Made by a program: the position numbers and the translations under genes. Of a stretch of 64,000 nucleotides of DNA, positions 1 through 11,141 are shown one piece after another. Origin of the DNA: Atlantibacter hermannii (GTDB taxonomy: Bacteria; Pseudomonadota; Gammaproteobacteria; Enterobacterales; Enterobacteriaceae); the NCBI RefSeq assembly GCF_009907385.1, contig NZ_JAAATR010000084.1, forward strand, positions 58,446 to 122,445. The letters are read 5' to 3'. The first letter of the stretch is position 1. Each line of letters opens with the position of its first letter. The notes below the pieces were generated by a model. That model was not told where the DNA came from. It did no database searches and saw only the letters and a program-made list of their open reading frames with translations.

Positions 1-554
1 AGCGAGTCGAGGCATTCCCGGGTGCGAAACAGAATTCGCTTATCCTGCATGGTTAAGCCGCAACGCGGATACTGATTCAGGGTGTTCCAGAGCACTTCAA
101 CGCGCTGGCGATACCAGGAGGGCCAGATATTTTCCTGCGTGCTGTCGACATTGCCCACGCAGCCCCGGCTGTCGACCCGGTGCCATGCCAGCAGGGATTC
201 AACAATCTGGTCTTTCAGCTGCTCCCAGCGCTCGGGCGTGCGGGCGGGGGCTTCCACCGATACGCCGCGCAACCGCTCCATCAGCACCACATCAGGGCCC
301 GGATTCTCTTCATGGGTCATTACGCCATACACCACCGGCATCCGCGCGGTGCCTGAACGGGCCAGCATGGAGATTTTCCAGGCGAGCTGACCGGCAAGCC
401 CTGGCGATGTGAAGCTGCGGGCCAGCAGCGGCATCGGGTTGCCGTGGCTGTCATAGAGCGCCCATAAGGCGGTATCGGGCTTCTCGCTGACGCATTCAAC
501 CCGGCTTAATTTTTCACCCAACAGATGGCTGAGTTCTGCACGCAGTTGCTCCAT
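1..554 (-). CDS. ycbJ: YcbJ, phosphotransferase-like protein, 3' end cut by window edge
   Basis: The reading frame starts at the ATG read on the minus strand at 554 (M-E-Q-L-R-A-E-L-S-H) and stays open to the window edge. That gives about 184 of the roughly 300 residues usual for this family. The sequence matches enteric YcbJ from memory (for example D-T-A-L-W-A-L-Y-D-S and A-R-T-P-E-R-W-E-Q-L-K). YcbJ is placed in the aminoglycoside-phosphotransferase/kinase-like fold; its substrate is unknown. It lies downstream of kdsB, as in E. coli, but a good terminator separates them, so it probably has its own promoter just upstream of 554. The C-terminal part lies outside the window. Confidence 0.85.
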   Translation of the reverse strand, partial: MEQLRAELSHLLGEKLSRVECVSEKPDTALWALYDSHGNPMPLLARSFTSPGLAGQLAWKISMLARSGTARMPVVYGVMTHEENPGPDVVLMERLRGVSVEAPARTPERWEQLKDQIVESLLAWHRVDSRGCVGNVDSTQENIWPSWYRQRVEVLWNTLNQYPRCGLTMQDKRILFRTRECLDS

Positions 555-640
555 TCGCTTTTACCCTTAATAACCATACTGCTTTTATAATGGGCGTCCT
601 TTTCGCAGATGTCATCAGACGAGATCAATAAGCTGCCAGA

Positions 641-667
641 AAGAAAAAACCGGCCAGTGGCCGGTTT
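641..667 (-). terminator. Rho-independent terminator after kdsB
   Basis: An inverted repeat (AAACCGGCC / GGCCGGTTT, three-base loop) is followed on the minus strand by a run of T. It lies 15 bases beyond the kdsB stop codon. Confidence 0.85.
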
Positions 668-681
668 GCAAAATTGTCGGT

Positions 682-1428
682 TTAGCGCATTTCCGCCCGA
701 ACGCGTTCGAGATCGGAGGGCGTATCGACGCCGGTGCCGGGCACCTCACGCGCCACCGCGACGTGAATTTTTTCACCGTGCCACAGCACGCGCAACTGCT
801 CCAGTCTTTCAATATGTTCCAGTTCACTCGGCGCCCAGGTCACGTAGCGGCGAATAAAACCGGCACGATAGCCATAAATGCCGATATGGCGCAGGAAGTG
901 ACCGGCGATTTCATCCCGTGACTGGGCGAAGCGGTCGCGATCCCAGGGTATGGTGGCGCGGGAAAAATAGAGCGCGTAACCTTTTTTATCCATTACCACC
1001 TTAACCGCGTTAGGATTGAACGCCTCTTCTGCGCTATGGACAGGCACCGCGAGGGTCGCCATCCCGGCATCGCATTTCTCCAGGTTTTCCGCGACCTGAC
1101 GGATAATCGCGGGTGGGATCATCGGCTCATCGCCCTGCACGTTGACAATAATGGTGTCATCGGCAAAACCCATCTTCTCGACAACTTCTGCCAGACGTTC
1201 AGTACCGGACTCATGATCGACGCGCGTCATGCAAACTTCGCCGCCTACGGCGCGTACGGCATCGGCAACGTCGACCGCATCGGTAGCAACGATTACCCGG
1301 TCAGCGCCGGATTCCCGGGCGCGTTCGAGCACGTGCACAATCATCGGCTTGCCATTGATGTCCACCAACGGTTTACCCGGCAGACGCGTTGAGGCATAGC
1401 GGGCGGGAATAATGGTCACAAAGCTCAT
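682..1428 (-). CDS. kdsB: 3-deoxy-manno-octulosonate cytidylyltransferase (CMP-Kdo synthetase)
   Basis: KdsB activates Kdo with CTP to give CMP-Kdo, the donor for Kdo transfer to lipid IVA during LPS inner-core synthesis in the cytoplasm. The protein has 248 residues, the same as E. coli KdsB. The nucleotide-binding start [15 protein letters not shown] is at residues 7-21, followed by the nucleotidyltransferase motif N-V-Q-G-D-E-P. The start ATG overlaps the ycaR stop (ATGA), which indicates translational coupling. The gene is the last of the msbA-lpxK-ycaQ-ycaR-kdsB cluster, whose members mostly serve lipid A/Kdo assembly, and is followed by a strong terminator. Confidence 0.97.
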   Translation of the reverse strand: MSFVTIIPARYASTRLPGKPLVDINGKPMIVHVLERARESGADRVIVATDAVDVADAVRAVGGEVCMTRVDHESGTERLAEVVEKMGFADDTIIVNVQGDEPMIPPAIIRQVAENLEKCDAGMATLAVPVHSAEEAFNPNAVKVVMDKKGYALYFSRATIPWDRDRFAQSRDEIAGHFLRHIGIYGYRAGFIRRYVTWAPSELEHIERLEQLRVLWHGEKIHVAVAREVPGTGVDTPSDLERVRAEMR

Positions 1429-1607
1429 GAATAACTCTCTTCCGGATCCAGGGTGCGGGCTTCGGTTTCCAGCAAAACGGGAATGCCCTCTTTAAACGGG
1501 AAGGCCATATTGTCCACTTTACAGATAAGCTCCTGCTTATCCTGGCTGTAATACAACTTGCCGTTGCAAACCGGGCAAGCAATGATTTCAAGCAAACGAT
1601 GATCCAT
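1425..1607 (-). CDS. ycaR: YcaR, small Trm112/UPF0434-family protein
   Basis: This 60-residue protein begins [16 protein letters not shown]. The Cys-x-x-Cys pair at 11/14 and a later Cys suggest a zinc-ribbon-like fold related to Trm112. A longer frame exists upstream, but the ATG at 1607 has a strong AGGAGG-type ribosome binding site and gives the family's usual length. The stop overlaps the kdsB start by four bases. The function is not established; constant placement next to kdsB suggests a link to Kdo or LPS synthesis, which is inference only. Confidence 0.9.
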   Translation of the reverse strand: MDHRLLEIIACPVCNGKLYYSQDKQELICKVDNMAFPFKEGIPVLLETEARTLDPEESYS

Positions 1608-1654
1608 GTTTCCTCCTGACGGATGTAATGCCCAAAGAATACCACAGCCCGGGT

Positions 1655-2878
1655 TCAGGGCTGCTGGATTTCCCAGGCGCTGCCCCATGCTGCCTGTAAC
1701 GGTGCAGGCTGGCTGGCAAGGGTAACGCGTGTTGCGCCCTGCCAGAGGGCAAACTCAGTAATAGCCTGCCGTAAACCGGCCACGAGTGAAGCCGTAACGG
1801 CCGCATCGGGTTCCAGATACAGCGCATTAATCGCCAACTCGCCGGTTTTACGATGCATTTTGGCATCCATTCGTCCAACAAGCTGGCCGCAGTGAAGTAA
1901 CGGCAAGGTAAAATAGCCATACTGACGCTTTTGCGCCGGGGTATAGCATTCAAGCCGATAGGTAAAATTAAACAGCTGTTCGGCGCGGCGACGGTCCCAC
2001 ACTATGGGATCAAAAGGCGAAAGCACGGCGTTGTGCGTGGCGCGCGGGTTCTTGCCGCTTTCCAGTAACGGCAGCAAATCCTCATGCAGCCACATTTGCC
2101 CCAGCGATTCAACCTCAACGCTTACTACCCGTCCTTCGGCCTGCCAGCGCGCAGTGTGCTCGGTCAGCGGGACTTTTTTCAGACGGTAATAATCGGCCAG
2201 CCAGGCGCTTTTAAAAATCCCCAGGCTGCGGGCGCTATTTTCCAGCATTCTGGCCCGGGCCAGTTCCTGCGGCAAAAGATGTTTATCATCATCCCAGTGC
2301 GACATCACGCGGGTAGTGAGATCGTAGACGCGCTGGAAATTCCTGCGTTCGATCACCATCACTTTTCCGGCACTGAACAGGCCTTCAAGGTGGCGTTTGT
2401 CAGGTTTCCAGTCCCACCAGCCGCGCTGTCCCGGCCGTGGATGCTCAAAATCGGCCGAGCGTACCGGGCCATTTTGTTTGATCCAGTTAAGCAGTTCAGT
2501 GATGTCCGCGGCATGTTCCGCCATCCACTCTGCGCGGTATTTCCAGCCCATATTTTCCGGCTGGAGCATCTGGTGGCGTACCAGTTCAAAGTCGCTGCGC
2601 GGGAGAAAACAGGCCTCATGCGCCCAGTACTCCATGAGTTCGCCTCGCGCCAGCGCATCGTCTAGCCAGTGCATCGGGTAGGATCCCAGACGGCTAAACA
2701 GTACCAGATACGGACTGCGCGCCACCACGTTAATGGTGTCGATTTGCAAAAGGGACATTCGGGTGATGGCGGCGAGGATATCTTCAGGACGAGCGCGGCG
2801 GCGCGGTTTGCGCAGCAGCCCCTGGGCGGCAAGATGAAGATTACGCGCGGTTTGTAACGAGAGTTTGGGTTCAGCCAT
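1655..2878 (-). CDS. ycaQ: YcaQ/AlkX-type DNA glycosylase for interstrand crosslinks
   Basis: The protein has 407 residues and belongs to the HTH_42 winged-helix glycosylase family. Characterised YcaQ (AlkX) unhooks N7-alkylguanine interstrand crosslinks and removes bulky alkyl adducts. The catalytic signature is visible as Q-I-D at residues 45-47 (QxD, as in E. coli YcaQ, rather than the QxQ of AlkZ). Further conserved blocks are [21 protein letters not shown] and [14 protein letters not shown] chose the ATG at 2878 because it gives the usual N-terminus; an in-frame extension would run back into lpxK. The gene sits between lpxK and ycaR as in E. coli. Confidence 0.93.
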   Translation of the reverse strand: MAEPKLSLQTARNLHLAAQGLLRKPRRRARPEDILAAITRMSLLQIDTINVVARSPYLVLFSRLGSYPMHWLDDALARGELMEYWAHEACFLPRSDFELVRHQMLQPENMGWKYRAEWMAEHAADITELLNWIKQNGPVRSADFEHPRPGQRGWWDWKPDKRHLEGLFSAGKVMVIERRNFQRVYDLTTRVMSHWDDDKHLLPQELARARMLENSARSLGIFKSAWLADYYRLKKVPLTEHTARWQAEGRVVSVEVESLGQMWLHEDLLPLLESGKNPRATHNAVLSPFDPIVWDRRRAEQLFNFTYRLECYTPAQKRQYGYFTLPLLHCGQLVGRMDAKMHRKTGELAINALYLEPDAAVTASLVAGLRQAITEFALWQGATRVTLASQPAPLQAAWGSAWEIQQP

Positions 2879-2907
2879 GGTGCATCCTTGTTCTGCCCGG
2901 GTGGGGT

Positions 2908-3885
2908 TTAGCGCACCAGGGAGAGGATATCCAGCAAGAGTTTTTCCGCCGCCGGAGATCCCAGCTGCGCCTCGACCGGTAAATACCACCAGTTCTGCTG
3001 GGCGAACGGACGGCATTTAACCGCATCCTTTTCAGTCATCATTAATGTCTGATCGGGACGAGCAAAAGCGGCAACCTGGGCGTGGGTCAGCGCCTGATGA
3101 TCCGCCAGGCTCAGCGTCTTCACGGGCGTCACACCCAAACTTTCCAGCGTGGCGAAAAAGCGCGGCGGATGACCGATTCCCGCCATCGCCACCACCTCCC
3201 TGAATGACGCGGCATCGCGTTTTTCACCGGTAAGCAAATTAACGGCCTGCGACGGCACCAGTTGCATGGCGATTTCACCCGATTTCGGCGTACCGCCGTT
3301 TGTGATAACCGCATCCACTTCACGCAGCCGACTTGCGCGTTCACGCATCGGGCCCGCCGGTAACCACCAGCCATTGCCAAAGCGCCGTACGCCATCCACC
3401 ACCACAATCTCCCTGTCACGCGCCAGCGCATAATGCTGAAGCCCGTCGTCGGTGATGATAATTTGCGGCGGCTGTTGCTCGAGCAGAGCCTGGATCGCTT
3501 CGCTGCGCATCGGCGAAACTGCCACGGCGGCGCCGGTACGCTGATAGATGAGTACCGGTTCATCCCCGGCCTGCTCGCTGGAGGTTTGGGCATCAAGCAC
3601 CAGCGGATAGCGTTGCGCTTTTCCGCCGTAGCCGCGAGACACCACGCCAACCCTTATACCGCGCTGCTGCAACTGTTTCACCAGCCAGACCACCACCGGC
3701 GTTTTACCGTTGCCGCCTGCAGTGAGATTCCCCACCACCACCACCGGCACTGGCGCGCGCCAGGCTTTACGCCAGCCTAACCGGTAGCTTAGCCGAATAA
3801 GAGTGCTCACCAGGCCATAAAGCGCGGCGAGCGGTAACAGCAGCAGCCACAGGCGAGATTGCCCTGACCAGATTTTTTCAATCAT
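2908..3885 (-). CDS. lpxK: Tetraacyldisaccharide 4'-kinase (lipid A 4'-kinase)
   Basis: LpxK phosphorylates the 4' position of tetraacyldisaccharide-1-phosphate to make lipid IVA at the inner face of the cytoplasmic membrane. The 325-residue protein has an N-terminal hydrophobic segment (about 10-30). A P-loop T-A-G-G-N-G-K-T follows at 55-62, and the conserved D-D-G-L-Q-H lies at 146-151. The start codon overlaps the msbA stop by four bases, so the kinase and the flippase for its downstream product are probably translationally coupled. Confidence 0.97.
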   Translation of the reverse strand: MIEKIWSGQSRLWLLLLPLAALYGLVSTLIRLSYRLGWRKAWRAPVPVVVVGNLTAGGNGKTPVVVWLVKQLQQRGIRVGVVSRGYGGKAQRYPLVLDAQTSSEQAGDEPVLIYQRTGAAVAVSPMRSEAIQALLEQQPPQIIITDDGLQHYALARDREIVVVDGVRRFGNGWWLPAGPMRERASRLREVDAVITNGGTPKSGEIAMQLVPSQAVNLLTGEKRDAASFREVVAMAGIGHPPRFFATLESLGVTPVKTLSLADHQALTHAQVAAFARPDQTLMMTEKDAVKCRPFAQQNWWYLPVEAQLGSPAAEKLLLDILSLVR

Positions 3886-5630
3886 GCGCCAAACTGCATT
3901 TTATGAAGCTGAGCGTACACGCCGCGCTGCTCCAGCAGCGCGGCGTGGGTGCCCCGCTCAACAATACGCCCATCTTCAATCACCACAATTTCATCTGCCT
4001 TCTCGATGGTCGACAGACGGTGGGCAATCACCAGCGACGTGCGGTTTTTCTGCAGTTCGTCCAGCGCTGCCTGGATAGCACGCTCAGACTCGGTGTCCAG
4101 CGCAGAAGTCGCTTCATCGAGGATCAGAATTGGGCTGTCGCGCAGCAGCGCACGGGCAATAGCGATACGCTGACGCTGGCCGCCGGAGAGCATCACCCCA
4201 TTTTCACCAATGATGGTATCGAATCCGTTGTCCATTTTTTTGATAAAGTCAGTGGCATAGGCCATCGTCGCGGCTTTCTCAATTTCTTCGCGGCTGTACT
4301 CTTCGCTACGGGCGTAAGCGATATTATTTGCAACGGTGTCGTTAAACAGGTGTACGTTCTGAGATACCAGCGCGACCTGATTACGCAGCGATGTCAGGGT
4401 ATATTCCCGCAGATCGTGGCCGTCCATCAGGATTTCACCTTCATCAATATCGTAAAAGCGCGTGATCAAACCCGCGATGGTGGATTTGCCCGAACCAGAG
4501 CGCCCGACCAGGGCGATCGTTTTGCCCGCAGGAATGCGCAGATTGATATTACGCAGCGCCGGAGTATCTCTGCCCGGATAAGTAAAAGTGACATTACGGA
4601 ATTCAATATCGCCTGTTGAGCGTTCGATAATCCGTTTACCGTCATCTTTTTCCTGCTCGCTGTCCAGAATGCTGAACAACGTCTGGCAGGCCGCCATACC
4701 ACGCTGGAACTGCGCGTTAACGTTAGTCAGAGATTTCAGCGGACGCATCAGGGCGATCATTGCCGAGAACACCACGGTAATGGTCCCGGCGGTGAGGGTC
4801 TCCATCACGCTCGGGAAACTGGCGGCATACAGGACGAAAGCCAGCGCCAGGGAGGCAATCAGCTGAATAATGGGATCGGAAATGGACGATGCGGAAACCA
4901 TACGCATCCCCTGGCGGCGCATTTTGTTGCTGACTTTGTCAAACCGTTCGGTTTCCACCTGCTGGCCACCAAACATCAGCACTTCTTTATGGCCTTTGAG
5001 CATCTGCTCTGCGCTGGTCGTCACCTGCCCCATGGTGTTTTGCATGTTTTTGCTGATATTGCGAAAACGCTTCGAAACCACGCGGATAGCAATCGACACG
5101 ATGGGCGCCAGCACAATCAGGATGATCGACAACTGCCAGCTGTAATAGAACATCATCACGAACAGCCCGATGATTGACGCCCCTTCACGCACGACAGTGA
5201 TCAATGCGCCAGAAGACGAAGAGGCGACCTGCTCAGAATCATAAGTGATGCGCGACAGCAGCGTACCGGTAGACTGTTTATCAAAAAAAGCGACCGGCAT
5301 CCCCATCATATGGTTGAACAGGCGGCGGCGCATGGTCATGACCACTTTGCCGGAAACCCAGGAAATACAATAGCTGGAAATGTAACTGGTAATGCCTCGC
5401 AGGATCATCAGTCCAATAACAACCAGCGGCATCCAGAGCAGTACAGAGCGATCCGTCTTACCAAAACCATCGTCAAGCAATGGTTTGAGCAGCGATAGCA
5501 TATAGGTATCGCTGGCTGCGTTAAGAATTAATGCGATCGCAGCAACAATGAGGCCTGGTTTGAAAGGGGCAATCATTGGCCAGAGGCGGCGAAAGGTTTG
5601 CCACGTCGAAAGATCTTTATCGGTATGCAT
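3882..5630 (-). CDS. msbA: Lipid A export ATP-binding/permease protein MsbA
   Basis: MsbA is a homodimeric ABC flippase that moves core-lipid A across the inner membrane. The protein has 582 residues, identical in length to E. coli MsbA. It has a six-helix transmembrane domain in the first ~330 residues and a nucleotide-binding domain with Walker [10 protein letters not shown] (about 376-384). The signature L-S-G-G-Q-R-Q-R, Walker B with [11 protein letters not shown], and H-loop I-A-H-R-L-S-T follow. It is directly followed by lpxK with a four-base overlap and is 36 bases from comEC, so it may be transcribed from within or just after comEC. Confidence 0.98.
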   Translation of the reverse strand: MHTDKDLSTWQTFRRLWPMIAPFKPGLIVAAIALILNAASDTYMLSLLKPLLDDGFGKTDRSVLLWMPLVVIGLMILRGITSYISSYCISWVSGKVVMTMRRRLFNHMMGMPVAFFDKQSTGTLLSRITYDSEQVASSSSGALITVVREGASIIGLFVMMFYYSWQLSIILIVLAPIVSIAIRVVSKRFRNISKNMQNTMGQVTTSAEQMLKGHKEVLMFGGQQVETERFDKVSNKMRRQGMRMVSASSISDPIIQLIASLALAFVLYAASFPSVMETLTAGTITVVFSAMIALMRPLKSLTNVNAQFQRGMAACQTLFSILDSEQEKDDGKRIIERSTGDIEFRNVTFTYPGRDTPALRNINLRIPAGKTIALVGRSGSGKSTIAGLITRFYDIDEGEILMDGHDLREYTLTSLRNQVALVSQNVHLFNDTVANNIAYARSEEYSREEIEKAATMAYATDFIKKMDNGFDTIIGENGVMLSGGQRQRIAIARALLRDSPILILDEATSALDTESERAIQAALDELQKNRTSLVIAHRLSTIEKADEIVVIEDGRIVERGTHAALLEQRGVYAQLHKMQFGA

Positions 5631-5666
5631 TCAAAAAACCAGCTTTCGTTGAAATAGCCGCATATT

Positions 5667-7928
5667 CTACCCGTTATCCTTATCTACGCCAAACCACTGA
5701 TGATACCAGCGGGGCGAAAGTTGTTGCCGGAAACGCGTGATAAACCTGGATTTTGATGAAAAATTCACCGTGATTTGTCCTGCATGAGCGGTATCCTGCC
5801 ACTGATAGTCATAATGTTTGTAACGCGCCATGACCGGACGAGACGGCAATCGCCAGGCGTTATAGCGCGCCACGGAGGCCAGCGCATCCTGCCCTGCTAC
5901 CGCACGCAGCAAAATAACGCTTGATGACGTTTTGCTGCCGTGATGCGGAACCTGCATCACCGAAGCTTGCAGCTCGCGCCAGTGGTGCTTAACCATTTGC
6001 CGCTCGGCATCCGCTTCAATATCGCCGGTCAATAAGATGCTCTGCTCGCCATCACTTACCTTTACCACGCACGATGCGTTATTGCCGTTATCCGCGCCGA
6101 TTTTTAAAGGCCAGTGCACAGTGAAAACCAGTCCCTGCCAGCGCCAGGTTTTGCCGCGCAGGCAGGATTGATGCCCGGCCCATCCCAGCGAGCTCATCAC
6201 CGGCAGCTGCGGCCAGGCCTTTAACAGGCTGTTTAACCCACCCCGGTGATCGAGATGCTCATGGCTTAAAATAATGCCTTCAGGCACGAGATGATGCCAA
6301 CGCAGCCAGGGAATAATTGTCTGCCGGGCGCTGTCTCCGCCCGGCCAGGCATTGCCGGTATCATAGAGCATGGCGCGCCCGTTGCGCTCAATCACTATCG
6401 CCAGCCCATGGCCGATATCCAGCATATGCACGGCCCAGTTGTTATCCTGACGCTGAAGGAACAGCGGCCCGCCAAGTAAAAGCAACACGATGCCGGGCAA
6501 CAGTGGCGTGCACCACTGAAAGCGTAGCCGCCAGAGCACAATTAGCAACCAGGGGCTAAGCGTCAGCCCCAGAAAACGCTCATCCATGTCCAGCCAACCG
6601 GGCGGCAGCGCCTGTAATCCATAAAACACCCCAGCCAGAGAACGATCCGCCAGGTATTCAAGAATATATTCCACGCCACCAATACCCATGCGATTGGTGA
6701 TCATCGCCAGCAGGATCAGCGGTACAGCGATAAAAGTCACTACCGGCACAGCGAATAAATTGGCAGCCACTGACGTCAGGCTGATGCCATGAAACAGCAG
6801 GACCTGTAGCGGTAATAGCAGTAGTGCCATGCCAGCCTGAAGATGCAATAACGCCAGCGCGGGCTTAACCACGCGCGGTACTTTTGGCGGGATGAAAGGC
6901 ACCCACTGGTACCAGAACAGCAGCGCCCCTACCGCCAGCACCGATAGCCAGAAGCTTTCCGACAGCACGGTTAGCGGATCGATAAACACAATGCCCGCCA
7001 CGCAGCACAGCCACACATGCCAGGGATCCCCACTGCGTCCACTCAACCTTAGCGCCCCCCAGACGAGCATGGCGACAAAGGTGCGTAGCGCGGGTGGATT
7101 CGCGCCGCTGAGCCAGGTGTAAACACCGCTGGCGGCTAAGCTGACTAGCAGGGGGAAAGCCTGATTCATAAGCCAGGCCGGGAAGGCAAATTGCAGCAAA
7201 CGCGCCATCCCCCACCCCATAAGCCCAGCCAGACCAATATGCAGCCCGGAAATCGCCATTAAATGCGCGGTGCCGGTTTCACGCATCAGGTTTTTTATTT
7301 CATCACTTACCGCCAGCCGTTCGCCAAACCCTAAGGCCAGTATCACATCACGCCATGGCCGCGATGCAAGCGACTGAGTCACCGACGTCATAAAACCCGC
7401 GCGCCAGCTGCACCGGCTGTCGACAGGCTTTGAGGCAATAATCCGGCCCGTTACGCTGCGCCGCTGCGATAGCGCGTACCGCTGATTGTCGAATCCGCCG
7501 TCATTAAGCTGTCCGTGAACAGGTTTAAGGCGCACTACGAGCTCCCAGCGCTGGCCTGCGCACACCTTTTCTGCAAGATAGCTGCCGGGTAGATCCACCG
7601 TCATTGCCGGAAAGAGCCACTTGCCGCCAAGATGGGTTATCCGCGCCAGATGCCGCGTTGCGCCATCAGTTTGCAGAATTGTCGCCGTCACGTTCTGGTT
7701 GTGTGTTGTAAGTGACAGAGGCGCAAGAGTTTGCCTTGCCGCCAGAACAGACCAACAGAAAAAGAGCAGCGTCAATGCCAGCCTTGAAGCGAGTTTACCT
7801 GGCGCTAAAAGCAGCAGCATCGCAGCCGCGCCGATCGCTGCAAGCAGCCCCATGGTCGGTAGCTGCGACAGCCACAGTAACGGTGCAGTTCCGGCAAGCA
7901 GGCACCAGCAAAGGATATTGAGCGGCAT
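5667..7928 (-). CDS. ycaI: ComEC/Rec2-family DNA uptake channel protein (YcaI)
   Basis: The 753-residue polytopic inner-membrane protein has the ComEC layout. Hydrophobic N-terminal segments come first, then a soluble OB-like region, then the competence-domain helices with H-L-M-A-I-S-G-L-H-I near residue 230. A C-terminal metallo-beta-lactamase-like domain carries S-H-E-H-L-D-H-R-G-G near residues 553-562 and V-P-H-H-G-S-K. ComEC forms the channel for single-stranded DNA entry in competent bacteria. Enteric bacteria keep the gene, where it is needed for using external DNA as a nutrient. The frame is intact with no sign of decay. Confidence 0.93.
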   Translation of the reverse strand: MPLNILCWCLLAGTAPLLWLSQLPTMGLLAAIGAAAMLLLLAPGKLASRLALTLLFFCWSVLAARQTLAPLSLTTHNQNVTATILQTDGATRHLARITHLGGKWLFPAMTVDLPGSYLAEKVCAGQRWELVVRLKPVHGQLNDGGFDNQRYALSQRRSVTGRIIASKPVDSRCSWRAGFMTSVTQSLASRPWRDVILALGFGERLAVSDEIKNLMRETGTAHLMAISGLHIGLAGLMGWGMARLLQFAFPAWLMNQAFPLLVSLAASGVYTWLSGANPPALRTFVAMLVWGALRLSGRSGDPWHVWLCCVAGIVFIDPLTVLSESFWLSVLAVGALLFWYQWVPFIPPKVPRVVKPALALLHLQAGMALLLLPLQVLLFHGISLTSVAANLFAVPVVTFIAVPLILLAMITNRMGIGGVEYILEYLADRSLAGVFYGLQALPPGWLDMDERFLGLTLSPWLLIVLWRLRFQWCTPLLPGIVLLLLGGPLFLQRQDNNWAVHMLDIGHGLAIVIERNGRAMLYDTGNAWPGGDSARQTIIPWLRWHHLVPEGIILSHEHLDHRGGLNSLLKAWPQLPVMSSLGWAGHQSCLRGKTWRWQGLVFTVHWPLKIGADNGNNASCVVKVSDGEQSILLTGDIEADAERQMVKHHWRELQASVMQVPHHGSKTSSSVILLRAVAGQDALASVARYNAWRLPSRPVMARYKHYDYQWQDTAHAGQITVNFSSKSRFITRFRQQLSPRWYHQWFGVDKDNG

Positions 7929-8078
7929 ACAGACCTCCTGTCTGGCCGCAGTATGCCGGGAATATACAGGCGCGCGAGGTCTCTTTCACCGCATTACGCG
8001 CGGTATTCACAGAAAGTTGTTGCGTTGCTGCAACAGGTGGACGTTTTGCGCGTCCTGCCGCAAACCTGGCGAAAGGCT

Positions 8079-8105
8079 AAAAAAAACGACATCCGGAGAT
8101 GTCGT
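8079..8105 (-). terminator. Rho-independent terminator after ihfB
   Basis: Stem ACGACATC / GATGTCGT with a four-base loop, followed on the minus strand by seven or eight T. It lies just beyond the ihfB stop codon, in the ~200-base gap before ycaI. Confidence 0.85.
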
Positions 8106-8128
8106 CTTCAGGGCAAGCTCAAACAAGC

Positions 8129-8413
8129 TTAACCATAGATATTGGCGCGGTCGCGTAACTCTTTACCCGGTTTAAAGTGCGGAACGTATTTACCTTCCAG
8201 ATCCACTTTATCGCCCGTTTTCGGGTTACGGCCAGTGCGCGGAGCGCGATAGTGTAAGGAGAAACTGCCAAAACCCCGGATTTCAATACGTTCGCCCTGG
8301 GCGAGCGTCGTGGCCATATGCTCCAGCATCTCTTTTACTGCATCTTCCACCGCTTTTGCGGGGATATGAGATTGCTGGGTGGCAAGTCTTTCAATTAATT
8401 CTGACTTGGTCAT
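8129..8413 (-). CDS. ihfB: Integration host factor beta subunit
   Basis: IHF-beta pairs with IHF-alpha to bind and sharply bend DNA at specific sites, acting in transcription, replication and recombination. The 94-residue protein ([10 protein letters not shown]) is nearly identical to E. coli IhfB, with the DNA-intercalating arm G-R-N-P-K-T-G-D-K. Two adjacent ATG codons follow a GGAGGA site; I chose the second because it gives the known N-terminus M-T-K-S. The gene follows rpsA after a hairpin, the conserved enteric order cmk-rpsA-ihfB. Confidence 0.97.
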   Translation of the reverse strand: MTKSELIERLATQQSHIPAKAVEDAVKEMLEHMATTLAQGERIEIRGFGSFSLHYRAPRTGRNPKTGDKVDLEGKYVPHFKPGKELRDRANIYG

Positions 8414-8465
8414 CATTCCTCCGGTTTCCATTCAGGAAAATTTGCTTACAGCTATCAATCGAACA

Positions 8466-8485
8466 AGGGCGGCCGCAGCCGCCCT
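8466..8485 (-). terminator. GC-rich hairpin between rpsA and ihfB
   Basis: A perfect AGGGCGGC / GCCGCCCT stem lies about 18 bases after the rpsA stop codon. The following minus-strand bases are not a clear T run, so it may be a 3'-end stabiliser or partial attenuator rather than a full terminator. Confidence 0.45.
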
Positions 8486-8503
8486 GATTTAGCGCTCGGA
8501 CGA

Positions 8504-10177
8504 TTACTCGCCTTTAGCTGCTTTGAATGCTTCAGCCATTGCGTTGGAGAAGTTGCCGTCTTCCTGTTTGTTGTTAACAGTTGCGATTGCATCTTTCTCG
8601 TCAGCTTCGTCTTTCGCACGAACAGACAGGCTTACAACACGGTTTTTACGATCAACGCCGGTGAATTTCGCTTCAACATCGTCGCCAACGCTCAGAACCA
8701 GAGTGGCATCTTCAACGCGGTCACGGGAAGCTTCAGAAGCGCGCAGGTAGCCTTCAACGCCATCTGCTAATTCAACTGTAGCACCTTTCGCGTCAACTGC
8801 CGTTACTTTACCAGTAACGATAGCGCCTTTCTTGTTCAGCGCAACGTAGTTGTTGAACGGATCTTCTGCGAGCTGTTTAACGCCCAGGGAGATACGCTCA
8901 CGCTCTGCGTCAACCTGCAGAACAACCGCTGCGATTTCGTCGCCTTTTTTGTATTCACGAACTGCTTCTTCGCCTGCAACGTTCCAGGAGATGTCAGACA
9001 GGTGAACCAGGCCGTCGATGCCGCCGTCCAGGCCGATGAAGATACCGAAGTCAGTGATAGACTTGATTTTACCTTCAACGCGGTCGCCCTTGTTGTGGGT
9101 CTCAGCAAACAGCTGCCACGGGTTAGATTTGCACTGTTTCAGGCCCAGGGAGATACGACGACGTTCTTCGTCGATATCCAGAACCATCACTTCCACTACG
9201 TCGCCAACGTTAACAACTTTGGACGGGTGGATGTTTTTGTTGGTCCAGTCCATTTCGGAAACGTGCACCAGGCCTTCAACGCCTTCTTCGATTTCAACGA
9301 AGCAGCCGTAGTCGGTCAGGTTGGTTACGCGGCCAGTCAGACGAGTGCCTTCCGGGTAACGTTTAGCGATAGCTACCCACGGATCTTCGCCCAGCTGTTT
9401 CAGGCCCAGGGAAACACGAGTACGCTCGCGGTCGAACTTCAGCACTTTAACAGTGATTTCGTCGCCAACGTTCACGATTTCGCTCGGATGCTTAACGCGT
9501 TTCCACGCCATATCAGTGATGTGCAGCAGGCCGTCTACGCCGCCCAGATCAACGAATGCACCGTAGTCAGTGAGGTTCTTAACGATACCTTTAACTTCCA
9601 TGCCTTCCTGCAGGTTTTCCAGCAGCTGATCGCGTTCTGCGCTGTTTTCAGACTCGATAACGGCACGACGAGAAACAACAACGTTGTTACGCTTCTGGTC
9701 CAGCTTGATTACTTTGAATTCAAGCTCTTTGCCTTCGAGGTGCAGGGTGTCGCGAACCGGACGCACGTCAACCAGGGAACCTGGCAGGAACGCACGAATA
9801 CCGTTCAGCTCAACAGTGAAGCCGCCCTTGACTTTGCCATTGATAACACCAGTAACGGTCGCAGCTTCTTCGTAAGCTTTTTCCAGCATCAGCCATGCTT
9901 CGTGACGCTTCGCTTTCTCACGAGACAGCAGGGTTTCACCGAAACCGTCTTCTACTGCATCCAGAGCAACGTCAACTTCGTCACCAACCTGGATTTCAAT
10001 TTCGCCCTGGGCGTTTTTGAACTGCTCAGCCGGAATGGCAGACTCAGATTTCAGACCGGCGTCAACCAGTACGACATCTTTGTCGATAGCAACAACAACA
10101 CCACGAACGATAGAACCCGGGCGGGTTTCGATTTCTTTCAGGGATTCTTCAAAGAGTTGAGCAAAAGATTCAGTCAT
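8504..10177 (-). CDS. rpsA: 30S ribosomal protein S1
   Basis: S1 binds mRNA leaders and brings them to the 30S subunit; it also represses its own translation. The protein has 557 residues, matching E. coli S1. Six S1/OB-fold repeats are visible: the first two bind the ribosome, and the last four carry the typical D-Y-G-A/C-F-V or D-F-G-I-F-I and G-L-V/L-H core motifs. Codon use is strongly biased, as expected for a highly expressed gene. The ~110-base leader upstream of 10177 is GC-hairpin-prone and is probably the autoregulatory translation start region. Confidence 0.99.
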   Translation of the reverse strand: MTESFAQLFEESLKEIETRPGSIVRGVVVAIDKDVVLVDAGLKSESAIPAEQFKNAQGEIEIQVGDEVDVALDAVEDGFGETLLSREKAKRHEAWLMLEKAYEEAATVTGVINGKVKGGFTVELNGIRAFLPGSLVDVRPVRDTLHLEGKELEFKVIKLDQKRNNVVVSRRAVIESENSAERDQLLENLQEGMEVKGIVKNLTDYGAFVDLGGVDGLLHITDMAWKRVKHPSEIVNVGDEITVKVLKFDRERTRVSLGLKQLGEDPWVAIAKRYPEGTRLTGRVTNLTDYGCFVEIEEGVEGLVHVSEMDWTNKNIHPSKVVNVGDVVEVMVLDIDEERRRISLGLKQCKSNPWQLFAETHNKGDRVEGKIKSITDFGIFIGLDGGIDGLVHLSDISWNVAGEEAVREYKKGDEIAAVVLQVDAERERISLGVKQLAEDPFNNYVALNKKGAIVTGKVTAVDAKGATVELADGVEGYLRASEASRDRVEDATLVLSVGDDVEAKFTGVDRKNRVVSLSVRAKDEADEKDAIATVNNKQEDGNFSNAMAEAFKAAKGE

Positions 10178-10287
10178 GTTTAATCTTCAGGTTTTAATTT
10201 AACGTCCACCTGGCATCATGCCGGATGGGGTTGTTTCACATACCCGCTGTCAATCCATTGCAACGGGGGTACTGCAAATTCTGTCGC

Positions 10288-10974
10288 TTAATCAGCGAGA
10301 GCCAGTTTTTGGCGCGCATATTGTAGCGCTTTTTCAATCACTTGCTCAATACTTAAACTCGTGGAATCCAGAACTAAAGCATCGGCAGCGGGGACTAGCG
10401 GCGCTACGGAACGATTCCGATCGCGATCGTCACGTTCTTTGATCTCGGCCAAAAGGCGTTCAAAGTTAACACTAAAGCCCTTCTCCTGCAACTGTAGCAT
10501 GCGGCGTTGGGCGCGCTCTTCAGAGGAGGCGTCAAGGAAAATTTTTACTGGCGCATCAGGGAATACCACGGTGCCCATATCACGGCCATCGGCGATAAGG
10601 CCCGGCGCTTCGCGAAACGCGCGTTGACGACGCAGCAAGGCTTCACGAACGCGTGGGAATGCGGCCACCTGCGACGCGGCATTGGCCACTTCCTGGGTAC
10701 GGATTTCGCCGCTGACATCTTCCCCTTCAAGGATCACTTCCAGCTCTTCATTGGTCGCTACGAAACGCACGTCCAGATGCGCCGCCAGGGGCACCAGCGC
10801 TTCTTCAGAAGCAACGTCAACATGGTGATGCAGCGCAGCGAGCGCAAGGACACGGTAGATAGCGCCGGAATCCAGCAAATGCCACTGCAGTGTTTCAGCC
10901 AGGGCTTTGCAAAGCGTGCCTTTACCAGCGCCGCTCGGCCCATCAACGGTAATCACGGGGGCTACTGCCGTCAT
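10288..10974 (-). CDS. cmk: Cytidylate kinase
   Basis: Cmk phosphorylates CMP and dCMP with ATP in the pyrimidine salvage and dNTP pathway. The protein has 228 residues. The P-loop G-P-S-G-A-G-K-G-T is near residue 12, and the NMP-binding insert and [10 protein letters not shown] motif are present. The ATG at 10974 was chosen over an upstream in-frame ATG because M-T-A-V-A-P-V-I-T matches the family N-terminus. It is immediately upstream of rpsA, as in E. coli. Confidence 0.97.
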   Translation of the reverse strand: MTAVAPVITVDGPSGAGKGTLCKALAETLQWHLLDSGAIYRVLALAALHHHVDVASEEALVPLAAHLDVRFVATNEELEVILEGEDVSGEIRTQEVANAASQVAAFPRVREALLRRQRAFREAPGLIADGRDMGTVVFPDAPVKIFLDASSEERAQRRMLQLQEKGFSVNFERLLAEIKERDDRDRNRSVAPLVPAADALVLDSTSLSIEQVIEKALQYARQKLALAD

Positions 10975-11141
10975 CCTATTCTCCTTAAACCAGGCAACCA
11001 TTTCATAAACGCCGCGCATTATACGCGCCAATCACCTGGAGCGTTACTAAAGCTTGCGTATGATTTGGCGGATGAATCTGAATGTTGAGGAATTGCTCAA
11101 GTATAGCGGGCTGGCGCGGCGCCAGCCCGAGGAGGCGTGGG

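Noticed and set aside
9002..10183. A 393-codon open frame opposite rpsA
   Set aside because: It is antisense to a highly expressed ribosomal protein gene, with biased codons and no similarity to a known protein.
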